Source of the DNA: Pyxidicoccus xibeiensis
GTDB taxonomy: Bacteria; Myxococcota; Myxococcia; Myxococcales; Myxococcaceae
Direction: 5' to 3'
DNA length: 64,000 nt
Assembly (NCBI RefSeq): GCF_024198175.1
Contig: NZ_JAJVKV010000003.1
Span: 992,001-1,056,000, forward strand
Shown: positions 9,555-18,969 of the stretch, piece by piece
How positions within the stretch are numbered: position 1 is the stretch's first letter
Layout: each line of letters begins with the position of its first letter
Notes under the pieces: generated by a model
What the model was told of the DNA's origin: nothing
The model's database searches: none
Seen by the model: the letters and a program-made list of their open reading frames with translations, nothing else
Translations under genes and position numbers: made by a program

Positions 9555-9956
9555 ATGATGCGACGCTTCCTCCTCTGCATGGCCGTCGCCCAGATCCTCG
9601 GAATCGGCACGCTGCTCGCCCCGACCGACACCTGGGCCCAGGGCCGCGGCCGTTCGGCGCGCTCTGCGAAGTCGAAGTCCAGCAAGAAGTCCACCTCCAA
9701 GGCCCCGCCAAAAATCGAGACGAAGAGCCCCGCGGTGACGGACCCGGTGACGGGTGAGCCCGAGGCCGCGGCCACCGCCGCTCCGCCGCAGCGGGGCCCG
9801 GCCCGTATCGACTTCGATGACCGGCTCATCCAGGGACAGACGAACAAGTCCGGCGCCGTCTATCTCTATGACCGCAAGGAGCTGAAGACGCGGTCGATGA
9901 TCCGCGAGCGCGACAGCTTCCGCTCCGAAACGCTCGCCACGGTGTACGACCAGTAG
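9555..9956 (+). CDS. Small secreted protein, first gene of the envelope/motility-like operon
   Basis: A product of 133 residues from ATG 9555. The N-terminus is a signal peptide (MMRRFLLCMAVAQILG onwards, cleavage likely after the TWAQ region). A Lys/Ser-rich and then Pro/Ala-rich linker follows, and a conserved-looking C-terminal segment includes RIDFDDRLIQGQTNKSG and an Arg/Glu-rich helix. No catalytic motif is visible. It lies 39 bp upstream of the FHA/TonB-like gene on the same strand and is probably co-transcribed. The short C-terminal segment may bind another component of the envelope complex; that is inference. Longer in-frame starts upstream would remove the signal peptide from the N-terminus and are less likely. 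Confidence 0.7.
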   Translation: MMRRFLLCMAVAQILGIGTLLAPTDTWAQGRGRSARSAKSKSSKKSTSKAPPKIETKSPAVTDPVTGEPEAAATAAPPQRGPARIDFDDRLIQGQTNKSGAVYLYDRKELKTRSMIRERDSFRSETLATVYDQ

Positions 9957-9995
9957 GGCAGCACCGCCCACCAGCCCTTGAAGGGAGCGTCACCG

Positions 9996-12269
9996 TTGAG
10001 CGGTCAGCCCAGCGTCCTGCAAGTCGTCATCCTCCGCGACGGCCTCCTCGTGGGGACGGAGGTGTTCGTCCCCGGTACCTATTCGCTCGGGTCGGACCCC
10101 GCGTCCGACCTGCGCCTGGATGACCCGTCCGTCGAGTCGCGCCATGCGCTGCTCTACTTCCAGAACGGGCGCGCGGCCATCCAGGACGCGGGCTCCACCA
10201 CGGGCCTGTTCGTCAACGGCCATCGCGTCTCCGCGTGTGAAATCCGCTCGGTGGACGAGGTGCTCTGCGGCCCCTTCGTGCTGAAGACTCGCGTGCTGGC
10301 GCAGAGGCCACAGGAGGCCAAGCCCCAGCCGCCGCCGGAAGTGGCCGCGATGCTCGCCGCCGCGCAGCCGCCTCCGCCCGGCGCCTCCGCGCCGCAGCAG
10401 CCCGCGGCCGTGCGGCAGCTCCGGGCGGCGCCCGCGCCCCAGCCCCAGCCGCTCGCCACCACCGTGCCCGCGGTGCGCGCCGTGCCGCAGGCTCCGCCGC
10501 CCCAGCAGCCCGCGCTCCGTCCGGTGCCGCCCCAGCAGCCCGCGCAGCGCGTGGGCAACGCCGTGACGCAGGCGGCGTATGCCCCCTCGCCGGCCCCGCA
10601 GGTCGCCGCGCCCAACGTCGTGGCCCTGCCGCAGCCCGCGCAGCAGGCCGTGTCGCCCATGCCCGTTCCGGGGGCGCACGCGCCCTGGCCCTCGCAGCAG
10701 CAGGCCCCCGTGCCCGTGCCGGCCGGCACCCTGCCGTCGGTGCGCCGCCGCGCCACGCAGGAGCAGCCGCAGTCGGACATGAACGCCAGCATGCTGTTCG
10801 CGGACGACCTGCTGGCGGACGTCACCCTCGACCCGCTCCCGGACGCCTCGGGCCCGCTGCTCCAGGAGCACCGCCCCACGGCCACGCGGCCCACGCACGC
10901 GCCGCGCGTCGGCCAGGGCAAGGGCGCCGCCCAGCTCTACCTGGAGCTGTACTGGGGTGCCATCCGCAAGGACGCGCGCCGCTTCAAGCCGGACTCGAAG
11001 AAGCCCGTGCAGGCCTCGGTGGAGCTTCCCGAGGCCATGCCGCTGTGGGGCTTCACGCTGCCGGACACTGGCGCGCCCTTCACGCTCGCCGAGAGCCTCA
11101 ACGGCGCCTTCCGCCTCTTCGTGCCGCCGGGCACGGAGGTGGAGAAGAGCGGCAATGACGGCCGCTTCGCCCCCGTCACCGGCGCGGCGCTGGAGTCCGA
11201 CGGCAACCGCCGCTTCCTCACGCTGCGCCAGGGCACCGCCGCGCGGCTGACGCAGGGCCAGATGTCCCTGGTGGCCTACGCGGCCCCCAAGCCCGAGCGC
11301 GTCTGGGTCAACCCCCTGCGGGGCATGCCCTGGCTGGCGCTGGCGTGCTTCATCCTGTTCGGCGGCGCCTTCGCGGGCTTCCTCGCCCTCAAGCCCGCCA
11401 CGCCGGAGACGGCGGACTTCACGCAGCGGAACCTGCCGCCCGTGGCCCTGCGCCTCATCGCCCCCGAGCCGAAGAAGAAGGAGGAGGCGAAGAAGAAGCT
11501 GGAGGCCCTGAAGCAGAAGGCCCCCAAGCCGGTGAAGGAGAAGGTCGCGGAGAAGGCTCCGCCCAAGCCGGTGGAGAAGACGCCGCCGCCCCAGCCCGCC
11601 AAGGCCGTGGCCGCCGCCCCGCCGGAGAGCCGGGCGCTCAAGGCGCTGGCGAAGCTGTCGGCCGCCGGGCCCGCGACGAATGACCTGCTGGCCGCGGTGG
11701 ACAAGCTGGGCAGCGGCCCGGGCAGCAAGAACGTGAAGAACTCCAACTACAAGCTGTCCGGCCTCATCGGCAAGGCGCCCATCGCCAACGCGGGCCTGGG
11801 CACCTTCGGCCTGGGCGGCGGCGGCAAGGGCGGCGGCGCCACGCTGGGCGCCGAGCTCTTGCGCGGCAAGGGCGGCGGCGGCATCGGCGCGCTGGGCGCG
11901 GGCGGCGTGGGCAAGGGCAAGGTGGGCGGCACCGTCACCCGCGCCACGGCCCGCAGCATCGCCTCCACCCAGGGCACCGTGGACCGCGAGGCCGTGGCGC
12001 GCGTCATCAACAGCCACCTCAACGAGGTGCACGGCTGCTACGAGCGCGCGCTGCTGAAGAACCCGGGCCTCGCCGGCAAGGTAGTGCTGGAGTGGACCAT
12101 CGGCGCCGCCGGCCGCGTGGTCGCCGCCAAGACGAAGTCCTCCACGCTGAGCAACGCCGCCGTGGAGGCGTGCATCCTCTCCAGCCTCAAGGGCTGGACG
12201 TTCCCCGCCCCCAAGGGTGGCGTCGTCATCATCACCTACCCGTTCCTCTTCAACTCCGTCGGTTACTGA
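9996..12269 (+). CDS. FHA-domain, TonB-like protein with AgmX/PglI C-terminal domain
   Basis: The 757-residue product (TTG 9996, preceded by AAGGGAG at 8 nt; TTG 9978 is an alternative) starts with a forkhead-associated domain (about 5-95; GSDPASDLRLDD, SVESRHALL and STTGLFVNG are typical). A long Pro/Gln-rich linker follows, then a globular part, a membrane segment (about 445-465, WLALACFILFGGAFAGF), a Lys/Pro-rich TonB-like spacer and a Gly-rich stretch. The C-terminal hundred residues match the AgmX/PglI-type domain (GCYERALLKNPGLAGKV, then GWTFPAPKGGVVIITYPF). This layout is that of GltG/GltJ-like proteins of Myxococcus gliding machinery and the related Nfs sporulation machinery, which link the inner membrane to outer-membrane partners. 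The FHA domain suggests control by Ser/Thr phosphorylation. Which paralogue it is cannot be settled by eye. Confidence 0.88.
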   Translation: MSGQPSVLQVVILRDGLLVGTEVFVPGTYSLGSDPASDLRLDDPSVESRHALLYFQNGRAAIQDAGSTTGLFVNGHRVSACEIRSVDEVLCGPFVLKTRVLAQRPQEAKPQPPPEVAAMLAAAQPPPPGASAPQQPAAVRQLRAAPAPQPQPLATTVPAVRAVPQAPPPQQPALRPVPPQQPAQRVGNAVTQAAYAPSPAPQVAAPNVVALPQPAQQAVSPMPVPGAHAPWPSQQQAPVPVPAGTLPSVRRRATQEQPQSDMNASMLFADDLLADVTLDPLPDASGPLLQEHRPTATRPTHAPRVGQGKGAAQLYLELYWGAIRKDARRFKPDSKKPVQASVELPEAMPLWGFTLPDTGAPFTLAESLNGAFRLFVPPGTEVEKSGNDGRFAPVTGAALESDGNRRFLTLRQGTAARLTQGQMSLVAYAAPKPERVWVNPLRGMPWLALACFILFGGAFAGFLALKPATPETADFTQRNLPPVALRLIAPEPKKKEEAKKKLEALKQKAPKPVKEKVAEKAPPKPVEKTPPPQPAKAVAAAPPESRALKALAKLSAAGPATNDLLAAVDKLGSGPGSKNVKNSNYKLSGLIGKAPIANAGLGTFGLGGGGKGGGATLGAELLRGKGGGGIGALGAGGVGKGKVGGTVTRATARSIASTQGTVDREAVARVINSHLNEVHGCYERALLKNPGLAGKVVLEWTIGAAGRVVAAKTKSSTLSNAAVEACILSSLKGWTFPAPKGGVVIITYPFLFNSVGY

Positions 12270-12319
12270 CGCGGCTCCCCACCGCGTCCGTCTCCCCCCT
12301 CCGCCAGGAAGCCCCCACC

Positions 12320-12955
12320 GTGCGATACGCCCTGCTCATCCTCTCGTTCCTGGTGCCCGGCCTTGCGCGCGCCCAGGCCGAGGCGCTCGAGAACCCCGGC
12401 GCCGTCTCCGCCATCCAGGAGCGGCAGTACCGGATGCACCACGAGCTGCTGCTCGGCGTCGGCGTGCTGCCGGCCGATGCCTTCTACAAGGGCCTCATCG
12501 GCGCCGTCGGCTACACGTACCACTTCAGCGACAGCTTCGCGTGGCAGGTGGGCCGCGGCATGTACAGCTACAACGTGCAGACGAGCCTGCGCCGCCAGCT
12601 CGAGCGCGACTTCGACGTGGCCCCCACCGCGTCCGCCTTCGAGGACCAGGTGCAGTGGATGGTGGGCTCGGACCTCGTCTGGAGCCCGCTCTACGGAAAG
12701 ACGGCCTTCCTCAACAGCTCGGTGCTGCACTTCGAGGCGTTCCTGCTGGGCGGCGGCACCGTGGTGAAGATTGACCGGCAGGACGGCTTCCGCCCCGCGG
12801 TCAACCTGGGCCTGGGCGTGCGCCTGTTCTCCGGCCAGACGCTGTCCTTCCGGCTGGACGTGACGAACAACGTCGTCTTCGCCGGCACCTCCCGCATCAT
12901 CAACGTCCCGACGGTCCAGCTCGGCACCGCGTTCAACTTCGGCGCCACGGAATGA
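12320..12955 (+). CDS. Outer-membrane beta-barrel protein of the envelope/motility-like operon
   Basis: A 211-residue product from GTG 12320, with AGGAA upstream. A cleavable signal peptide (VRYALLILSFLVPGLARAQA) is followed by alternating hydrophobic strands such as LIGAVGYTYHFSDSFAWQVG and ending LGTAFNFGA, as in 'outer membrane beta-barrel domain' proteins found next to glt/nfs-type genes. It has the position and size of a GltH-like small barrel. The stop overlaps the next start (ATGA at 12952-12955), so production is coupled to the TPR protein downstream. Barrels of this group are thought to give the gliding or coat-transport complex its outer-membrane foot. Confidence 0.85.
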   Translation: MRYALLILSFLVPGLARAQAEALENPGAVSAIQERQYRMHHELLLGVGVLPADAFYKGLIGAVGYTYHFSDSFAWQVGRGMYSYNVQTSLRRQLERDFDVAPTASAFEDQVQWMVGSDLVWSPLYGKTAFLNSSVLHFEAFLLGGGTVVKIDRQDGFRPAVNLGLGVRLFSGQTLSFRLDVTNNVVFAGTSRIINVPTVQLGTAFNFGATE

Positions 12956-14583
12956 CTCCTCGCAAGCTCATCGCCGCGCTCGCCAGCGCCGCGCTCCTCG
13001 TGTCTCCAGCGACCGCCCCCGCGCAGTCCGGCGGCGCGCTGCCCATGCCCCCACCGCCCGCCGGCGGCAAGCCCGCGCAGACCGCTGCGCCCGCGCCCGC
13101 CGCTGGCAAGCCCGCCGCCGACGCCGCTGGCAAGCCCGCCGCCGAGGCTGAGGCGAAGCCCGCCGAGGGCGCGGCTCCGGCCGCCGCCGCCGAGGCCGCC
13201 CCGCCCGCGCCGCAGAAGGTGGACCCGGCCATCTTCGACCAGGCGCTGAAGGACTACTTCGACGGCGACCCGCGCGCCGCCGCCGGGCCGCTGTACGCCT
13301 GGCTGCAGCAGGCGCCCAAGACGGACGAGAACTACGCCTGGGGCCAGTACTTCCTCGCGCGCAGCCTCATCGACCTCGGCCTCACGCACGCGGGCGCCTC
13401 GTACCTGGCCCGCATCGCCCGCGAGCGCTCCAACCCCAACGTGCTGCCCCGCGCGCTGGACACGCTCAAGCAGCTCACGGACCGCCCGCACGACGACGTG
13501 ATGATCGACGAGCAGGTCTTCGGCGCGCTGGATTTGGGCTTCCTGCCGGAGGAGACGGGCGCGTACGCCCACTACCAGCAGGGCCTGGTGGACCTGCGCG
13601 TGGGCAACGAGCGCTGGGCCAACACGCACTTCGCCAAGCTGTCGGAGACGAGCCCGGAAGCCAGCCACGCGAAGTTCGCGCTGCTGGTCACCCGCCTCAA
13701 GTCGGTGAAGGAGCCCTCCGACGAGCTCATCACCGACTTCCTCGGCCTGTCCAAGGACGAGAAGCTCACCCGCGAGGCGCGCAACGAGGCGGCGCTCGCG
13801 GTGGCCCGCCTGCGCTACGAGCGCAAGGACTACACGGGCGCGCTGGAGGCCTACAACCTGGTCAAGCTGCCCGAGCTGGACCCGGGCCGCGCCAGCCTCT
13901 ACCTGGAGGAGGCGTGGACCCGGTACAAGCTGGGCGAGCTGCGCGCCTCGCTGGGCATCCTCACCACGCTGGACGCGCCCTCCTTCCGGGACGAGTTCCT
14001 CCCGGACAAGTACCTGCTGCGCGCCCTCATCTACCGCGACCTGTGCCACTACCTGCCCGCCAAGCGCGCCGCCAAGGAGCTGACGCGCCGCTTCGCGGAC
14101 TCGCTGGAGGCGGTGCGCAACCGCGAGGACCTCACCGAGGACGCGCGCCTGCGCCGCGCCGCCAACGCGCACGGCGGCACCCAGCGCGCCGCGCGCTTCG
14201 TGGAGACGCTGGACTTGGAAGGTGAGCGGCTGGGCCGCTACGCCGGCAGCTTCGGCGACCGGCTCTTCGCGCACCTGACGAAGCTGTATGACCTGTCCCG
14301 CGCCGAGGCGGTCCGCATCCATCAGGAGCGGCTGGCCGAGGCGGTGCGGCAGGAAGCCGACACATTGCTGCGCGCCGCCGAGCAGGTGCGCCTCATGGAG
14401 TACGAGGTGGGCCTGAAGCTGTACGAGCGCGTGAAGAAGGGCGCGAAGGTGGTGGCGCCGGAGGACGAGCAGGACCTGTCCCCGACCAACGTCGCCTTCC
14501 GCTTCGGCGGGGAGTACTGGAACGACGAGCTCAAGTCGTACCGGGTCCGCATCGAGAGCCGCTGCATCGAGGAGACCCCATGA
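12952..14583 (+). CDS. Periplasmic TPR-like repeat protein (543 aa)
   Basis: A signal peptide (about 1-25, ending TAPAQS) is followed by a low-complexity Pro/Ala/Lys linker made of repeated GKPAA units (about 35-80). The rest (about 85-540) is helical repeats of TPR type, for example YAWGQYFLARSLIDLGLTHA and LALEAYNLVKLPELDPGR-like helices. It overlaps both neighbours by 4 nt (ATGA), so it belongs to a tightly coupled operon. Proteins of this build occur as periplasmic scaffolds in myxobacterial A-motility clusters, including the aglT-pglI region, but I cannot assign the exact gene. No enzyme motif is seen. Confidence 0.85.
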   Translation: MTPRKLIAALASAALLVSPATAPAQSGGALPMPPPPAGGKPAQTAAPAPAAGKPAADAAGKPAAEAEAKPAEGAAPAAAAEAAPPAPQKVDPAIFDQALKDYFDGDPRAAAGPLYAWLQQAPKTDENYAWGQYFLARSLIDLGLTHAGASYLARIARERSNPNVLPRALDTLKQLTDRPHDDVMIDEQVFGALDLGFLPEETGAYAHYQQGLVDLRVGNERWANTHFAKLSETSPEASHAKFALLVTRLKSVKEPSDELITDFLGLSKDEKLTREARNEAALAVARLRYERKDYTGALEAYNLVKLPELDPGRASLYLEEAWTRYKLGELRASLGILTTLDAPSFRDEFLPDKYLLRALIYRDLCHYLPAKRAAKELTRRFADSLEAVRNREDLTEDARLRRAANAHGGTQRAARFVETLDLEGERLGRYAGSFGDRLFAHLTKLYDLSRAEAVRIHQERLAEAVRQEADTLLRAAEQVRLMEYEVGLKLYERVKKGAKVVAPEDEQDLSPTNVAFRFGGEYWNDELKSYRVRIESRCIEETP

Positions 14584-17500
14584 CCGGCCACCTGACCGGC
14601 CTGATTGCCGCCGCGCTGCTGGCGGCCGCCCCTGGTGGGCCGGGACGTCCCGGCCCGGGCGCCAACCCCATCGTCTCCAAGGCGAAGGAGCGCGACGAGC
14701 TCATCGCCAAGCTCAAGCGCGACATCTTCAAGGTGGACCGCTCCATCGGCGAGACGGAGCGCCTCATCTCCAAGAGCCGCAACGCGCCGTACCTGCCGGA
14801 CCTCCAGTTCCGGCTGGCCGAGCTCTACGTGGAGAAGAGCCGCTACGTCTATTACCTCCAGGCCGAGTCCCGGCCGGAGGGCGCGTCCGGGGCCATCGTC
14901 TCTCCCGAGACGCGGCTGATGAAGCAGAAGGCCGTGCAGATGTACTACCGGTTGCTGCGCGAGTACCCGGACTTCAAGGACGGCGACCAGGTGACGTTCT
15001 ACCTGGCGCACGAGCAGCGCGAGCTGGGCCAGTTCGACGAGATGCTCAAGACGCTCGGCGACCTGACGCGCAAGTTCCCCAACAGCCCGCTGCGGCTGGA
15101 GGCGGAGCAGATCCTCGGCGACCACTTCTTCGACAAGGCGGACCTCGTCGAGGCGGAGAAGCACTACCAGGCGATTCTCGAGGCCCCGCCCTCGCCGGTG
15201 CACGACCTGGCCCGCTACAAGATGGGCTGGATTCGCGTCAACCAGGCCAAGCACGCCGAGGCCGTGACGTTCTTCGAGGCCGCCGCCGCCAGCGCGCCGC
15301 TGCCGGGCGTGGACGTGAAGAAGGCGCTCAACGTCAAGCGCGAGGCGCTGCTGGACCTCGTCTACAGCTACACCGAGGCCCGGCCCGCGAAGGGCGCGCT
15401 GAACTACTTCGAGAAGCTGAGCGACAGCCGCGCCACCTACGCGCTGGCGCTGGACAAGCTGGGCAACCGCTACTTCATCAAGCAGCAGTACGAGTGGGCC
15501 ATTCCCGCGCTGCGCAAGCTGATGGAAATCCAGCACGACCCCGAGCTGGACCTGGAGCGCGGCCAGAAGCTCTATGACGCCCTCAAGGCGTCCAAGGGCA
15601 AGGTGCTGCCGGAGCCGGAGGACCTGCGCTTCCTGGTGCGCGCGGCGGTGCAGAGCAAGAAGGACCCGGAGCTGGCCGAGGCGGACCGCAAGAAGCACCT
15701 GGTGGAGCTGGAGGAGATGGCGCGAGACCTCTCCACGCAGCTGCACCTGGCGGCACAGAAGAAGGACGAGAAGGACCTCTACCTGCGCACGGCCGCGGCC
15801 TACGAGGCGTACCTGGGCCTGTTCCGTCCCGACAAGTACGTGCGCCCCCTCATGAAGAACCGCGCGGACGCGCTGTTCTCCGCCAATGCCTTCCCGGAGG
15901 CCGCGCGCCAGTTCGAGGAGCTGGCCCGCTACGAGGCCAAGGCGAAGGACGCCAAGGGCGAGGAGGAGGCCCTCAACGCCGCGCTGCTGGCGCACTTCTC
16001 CACGCTCAAGCCGGAGGAGGCGCTCAAGCGCAATGCCTTCGAGGTGGCGGACGCGCGCCAGGCGATGAAGCTGCTGGGCGCCGAGTTCGTGTCGCGCTAC
16101 CCGAAGAGCGACAACGCGCTCAACGTGAAGTTCAACATCGCCCGCGCCTACTACGAGGACGGCGAGTACCCGAAGGCCGCGGAGCTGTTCACCGCCTTCG
16201 CGGTGGGCCACCCGCAGCACAAGGAGGCCCCCGTCGCGGGCAACCTGGCGCTGGACAGCCTCCGGCAGCTCAACGACTTCAAGGGCCTGGACGAGACGGG
16301 GAAGAAGCTCCTCGCCGCGCCGCTGCCGCAGGCCTTCCGCGCGGACGTGCAGAAAATCCTGACGCAGAGCCGCGCCGAGGCGCTCGACGAGCTGGCGCTG
16401 CAGAGCGCCCAGGAGACGGGCGACGTCATCCAGGGCCTCGTGAAGGTCGCGGACGAGAACAAGAACACCGACATCGGCGAGAAGGCCCTGTATGGCGCCT
16501 TCACCGCCGCGCGTGAGAAGCGCGACCTGCAGGCCGAGCGCGAGCTGGGCGCGAAGCTGGCGCAGGACTACCCGAAGAGCCAGTACCTGTCGGACGTGCT
16601 CCTGACGCTGGGCCGGCACGCGGCGGAGGCCGCGTCGTTCGGCGAGGCGGCGGGCTGGTTCGAGCAGGTGGGCCAGAAGCTGGGCGGCGACTTCGCCGCG
16701 GTGGACGGCTGGCTGGCCGGCGCGCGGCTGCGCATGGCGCTGGGAGAGTACAAGGAAGCGGCCCGCAACCTGGAGGCCGCGGCGGAGGTGTCCGGCGCGC
16801 GCAAGGCCGAGGTGCTGGTGCTGCTGGCCGAGACGCGGCTGAAGCAGAAGGACTACGCCCGCGCGAAGACGGCGGCGGAGTCCGCGCTGAAGCTGGACTC
16901 GGGCAGCGCGGGTGCGGCGGCGGTGCTGGCGCAGGTGCAGGCCGCCACCGTCCCCACCGCTTCCGCCGACGCGCTCATCGCCACCCTCACCAAGGCGGTG
17001 CAGGGCCCCAACGGGCAGACGGAGGAGGCCGCCAAGGGCCTGTGGTACCTCGGCGAAATCCTCTACCGCGGCTACAAGGACCTGCCGGCCGACAAGGTCG
17101 AGGAGAAGGTCGCCGCGCTGCAGAGCCTGGAGGGCATCTACACGCAGGCCGCCTCGCTGGGCTACCCCGAGTGGGCCGTGGCCTCGCTGTGGAAGCTGGC
17201 GCTGGCGTACGGGCACATCGCGGACGTGGTGGAGCAGACGCCGGTGCCGGCGGGCATGTCCGCCGCGGAGTCGCAGCAGTTCCGGGCGGCGGTGAAGGAG
17301 CAGGTCACGCCGCTGAAGCAGCGCTCTGAAGAAGCCTTCAAGGCGTGCCTGTCGCGCGCCGAGTCGCTGGAGGTCTTCAGCGCCGCGGTGCTGGGCTGCC
17401 GCACGCGCTCGGAGACGGCGGCGCTGCCGGTGCCGCAGCCGGCCGCCCCCACGCAGCCGGCCGCGCTGGAGGAGCTGCGCAAGAAGGCCGAGCGCACGCT

Positions 17501-17849
17501 CACCGCGGAGACGCTGGAGGCGCTGGGCCTGGCGTACCTGGAGGCGCGGCAGTTCGGCATGGCGCAGCTCACGCTGGGCCGTGTCACGGAGCTGCAGGAC
17601 ACGCGGGCCTCGGCGCACTCCGCGCTGGGCTGGGCGCTGCTCAACATGGGGGACGCCATGGGCGCGCGCGCCGCGTACGCCAAGGCGATGGACTCCGACC
17701 CCACCTTCGACAAGGCCCGCCTCAACCTGGCCGCGCTGCGCTGCCGCTTCGGCGACGTGGACGGGGCCCGCCGCGAGCTGGCCGTCCTCAAGGACGTCAA
17801 CACCCTCACCGGCGCCGACGTGGACGGAGGGTGGAAGGCATGCAAGTGA
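14580..17849 (+). CDS. Large TPR scaffold protein (1089 aa)
   Basis: A short N-terminal hydrophobic segment (GLIAAALLAAAPGG) suggests export. Nearly the whole 1089 residues are helical TPR-type repeats, for example VTFYLAHEQRELGQFDEMLK, VKFNIARAYYEDGEYPKAAEL and the last repeats near ASAHSALGWALLNMGDAMG. Such a long TPR solenoid is expected to hold several partners together in the periplasm, like the AgmK/GltI-type scaffolds of gliding complexes, although it is much shorter than AgmK. The start overlaps the previous stop (ATGA) and its end overlaps the lipoprotein gene by 10 nt. An antisense frame of 1098 codons across it is a GC artefact. Confidence 0.88.
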   Translation: MTGHLTGLIAAALLAAAPGGPGRPGPGANPIVSKAKERDELIAKLKRDIFKVDRSIGETERLISKSRNAPYLPDLQFRLAELYVEKSRYVYYLQAESRPEGASGAIVSPETRLMKQKAVQMYYRLLREYPDFKDGDQVTFYLAHEQRELGQFDEMLKTLGDLTRKFPNSPLRLEAEQILGDHFFDKADLVEAEKHYQAILEAPPSPVHDLARYKMGWIRVNQAKHAEAVTFFEAAAASAPLPGVDVKKALNVKREALLDLVYSYTEARPAKGALNYFEKLSDSRATYALALDKLGNRYFIKQQYEWAIPALRKLMEIQHDPELDLERGQKLYDALKASKGKVLPEPEDLRFLVRAAVQSKKDPELAEADRKKHLVELEEMARDLSTQLHLAAQKKDEKDLYLRTAAAYEAYLGLFRPDKYVRPLMKNRADALFSANAFPEAARQFEELARYEAKAKDAKGEEEALNAALLAHFSTLKPEEALKRNAFEVADARQAMKLLGAEFVSRYPKSDNALNVKFNIARAYYEDGEYPKAAELFTAFAVGHPQHKEAPVAGNLALDSLRQLNDFKGLDETGKKLLAAPLPQAFRADVQKILTQSRAEALDELALQSAQETGDVIQGLVKVADENKNTDIGEKALYGAFTAAREKRDLQAERELGAKLAQDYPKSQYLSDVLLTLGRHAAEAASFGEAAGWFEQVGQKLGGDFAAVDGWLAGARLRMALGEYKEAARNLEAAAEVSGARKAEVLVLLAETRLKQKDYARAKTAAESALKLDSGSAGAAAVLAQVQAATVPTASADALIATLTKAVQGPNGQTEEAAKGLWYLGEILYRGYKDLPADKVEEKVAALQSLEGIYTQAASLGYPEWAVASLWKLALAYGHIADVVEQTPVPAGMSAAESQQFRAAVKEQVTPLKQRSEEAFKACLSRAESLEVFSAAVLGCRTRSETAALPVPQPAAPTQPAALEELRKKAERTLTAETLEALGLAYLEARQFGMAQLTLGRVTELQDTRASAHSALGWALLNMGDAMGARAAYAKAMDSDPTFDKARLNLAALRCRFGDVDGARRELAVLKDVNTLTGADVDGGWKACK

Positions 17850-18337
17850 GCGCGCGCACCCTCGCGCTCGGGGCCCTGCTCCTGGCTTCCAGCGCCTGCT
17901 CCCCCGAGGGCGGCGCGCTGGAGGGCAGCGTGGCCCCCCTGCTGGACCTCCGCTACGAGCGCGTGGAGGCCCAGTGGGCCCCGGGCGAGCTGGCCATCAA
18001 CTTCGTCACCGCGCAGGGCTCGGGCATCAACACCGTGCTGAAGGTCAGCGCCCTGGTGGGGGACATGATTCCGGAGGGCTACACGGGCCCGCTGGACATC
18101 GACCTGGCGCAGGTCCTCGAGGACGGCGCGCAGCGGGGCGCCATCGGCCGCAGCGTGCTGGACGAGCCGGCACGGACCTTCCCCCAGCTGGAGCGCGGCG
18201 GCCTCCAGGTGGACGGCACGCCCGTCGAGGCCGGCAGCCGCATCACCGGCGACTTCCACGTCACCTTCGTCAACGGCACGGACGTCTACTCCGGCCGCAC
18301 CATCTTCGGCAGCTTCGAGGCCACGGTCCAACAATGA
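17840..18337 (+). CDS. Small lipoprotein of the envelope/motility-like operon
   Basis: A 165-residue product from ATG 17840 with a clear GGAAGG ribosome-binding site inside the end of the previous gene. The N-terminus is a lipoprotein signal with lipobox LLASSAC. The mature part looks like a single all-beta domain (RYERVEAQWAPGELAINFVT, SRITGDFHVTFVNGTD). No catalytic motif is seen. It is fixed in a run of overlapping genes (10 nt with the TPR gene upstream, 4 nt with the next lipoprotein), so it is most likely an outer-membrane-attached part of the same complex. Confidence 0.8.
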   Translation: MQVSARTLALGALLLASSACSPEGGALEGSVAPLLDLRYERVEAQWAPGELAINFVTAQGSGINTVLKVSALVGDMIPEGYTGPLDIDLAQVLEDGAQRGAIGRSVLDEPARTFPQLERGGLQVDGTPVEAGSRITGDFHVTFVNGTDVYSGRTIFGSFEATVQQ

Positions 18338-18969
18338 AGCGCATCGTCCTGCTCACCCTGCCCCTCCTGGTCGCCTGCGGCCCGCGCTACGGCATGCGCG
18401 TGCCCGAGTCGCTGGAGAAGAAGCTCCCCTACGAGGCGCGCATCGAGCTGCTCGAGGCGGAGAACGACCTGGCGCTCGCCATCGACAAGGTGGACGAGGC
18501 CGACAACGAGATTGGCCGTGCCCGCGACAACATCCGCCGCGCCCGCTCCCGCCAGGAGGCGGCGGAGGACGAGGTGGACCGCGCCACGGACGAGGTGTCG
18601 CGCGAGGTGGCGAAGCTGGCCATCGCCGAGGCCGAGGCCCGCGTGGAGTACCTGCGCGCCCGCCAGCGGCTCAGCGTGGGCCTGCGCGAGGTGGAGCGGC
18701 TGTCCCTGCGCTGCGCCTTCGCGAAGTTCGAGCTGGCCCGGCTGACGACGGCGCGCAAGGCGAAGGTGGAGGGCAGCGAGCGCCTGGAGCCGAAGGACTA
18801 CGAAGAGCAGGTGTCCGAGTGCGAGGCGGAGGTGAAGGAGGAGCGCGCCGACCTCGCCGAGGACGAGAAGGAAGAGAAGGCGGCTCGGGCGGTGTGGGAG
18901 GAGAAGAAGACGGCGCTGGCGAAGAAGACCTTCGACGCTCGTGCGAGTCCCTACGTGGAGAACCTCTAA
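18334..18969 (+). CDS. Coiled-coil lipoprotein
   Basis: A 211-residue product with lipoprotein signal MKRIVLLTLPLLVAC, the cysteine being residue 15. The rest is strongly charged and helical, rich in Glu, Arg, Ala and Lys in heptad-like spacing (about 35-200), which predicts a long coiled coil standing off the membrane. It starts in the ATGA overlap with the preceding lipoprotein, and its TAA overlaps the next ATG (TAATG). A coiled-coil lipoprotein could span part of the periplasm between the outer-membrane barrel and the TPR scaffolds; this role is inferred from context only. Confidence 0.82.
   Translation: MKRIVLLTLPLLVACGPRYGMRVPESLEKKLPYEARIELLEAENDLALAIDKVDEADNEIGRARDNIRRARSRQEAAEDEVDRATDEVSREVAKLAIAEAEARVEYLRARQRLSVGLREVERLSLRCAFAKFELARLTTARKAKVEGSERLEPKDYEEQVSECEAEVKEERADLAEDEKEEKAARAVWEEKKTALAKKTFDARASPYVENL

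Noticed and set aside
14322..17618. 1098-codon minus-strand frame across the large TPR gene
   Set aside because: Leu/Arg/Gln-biased antisense product; the plus strand has regular TPR helices and operon overlaps.
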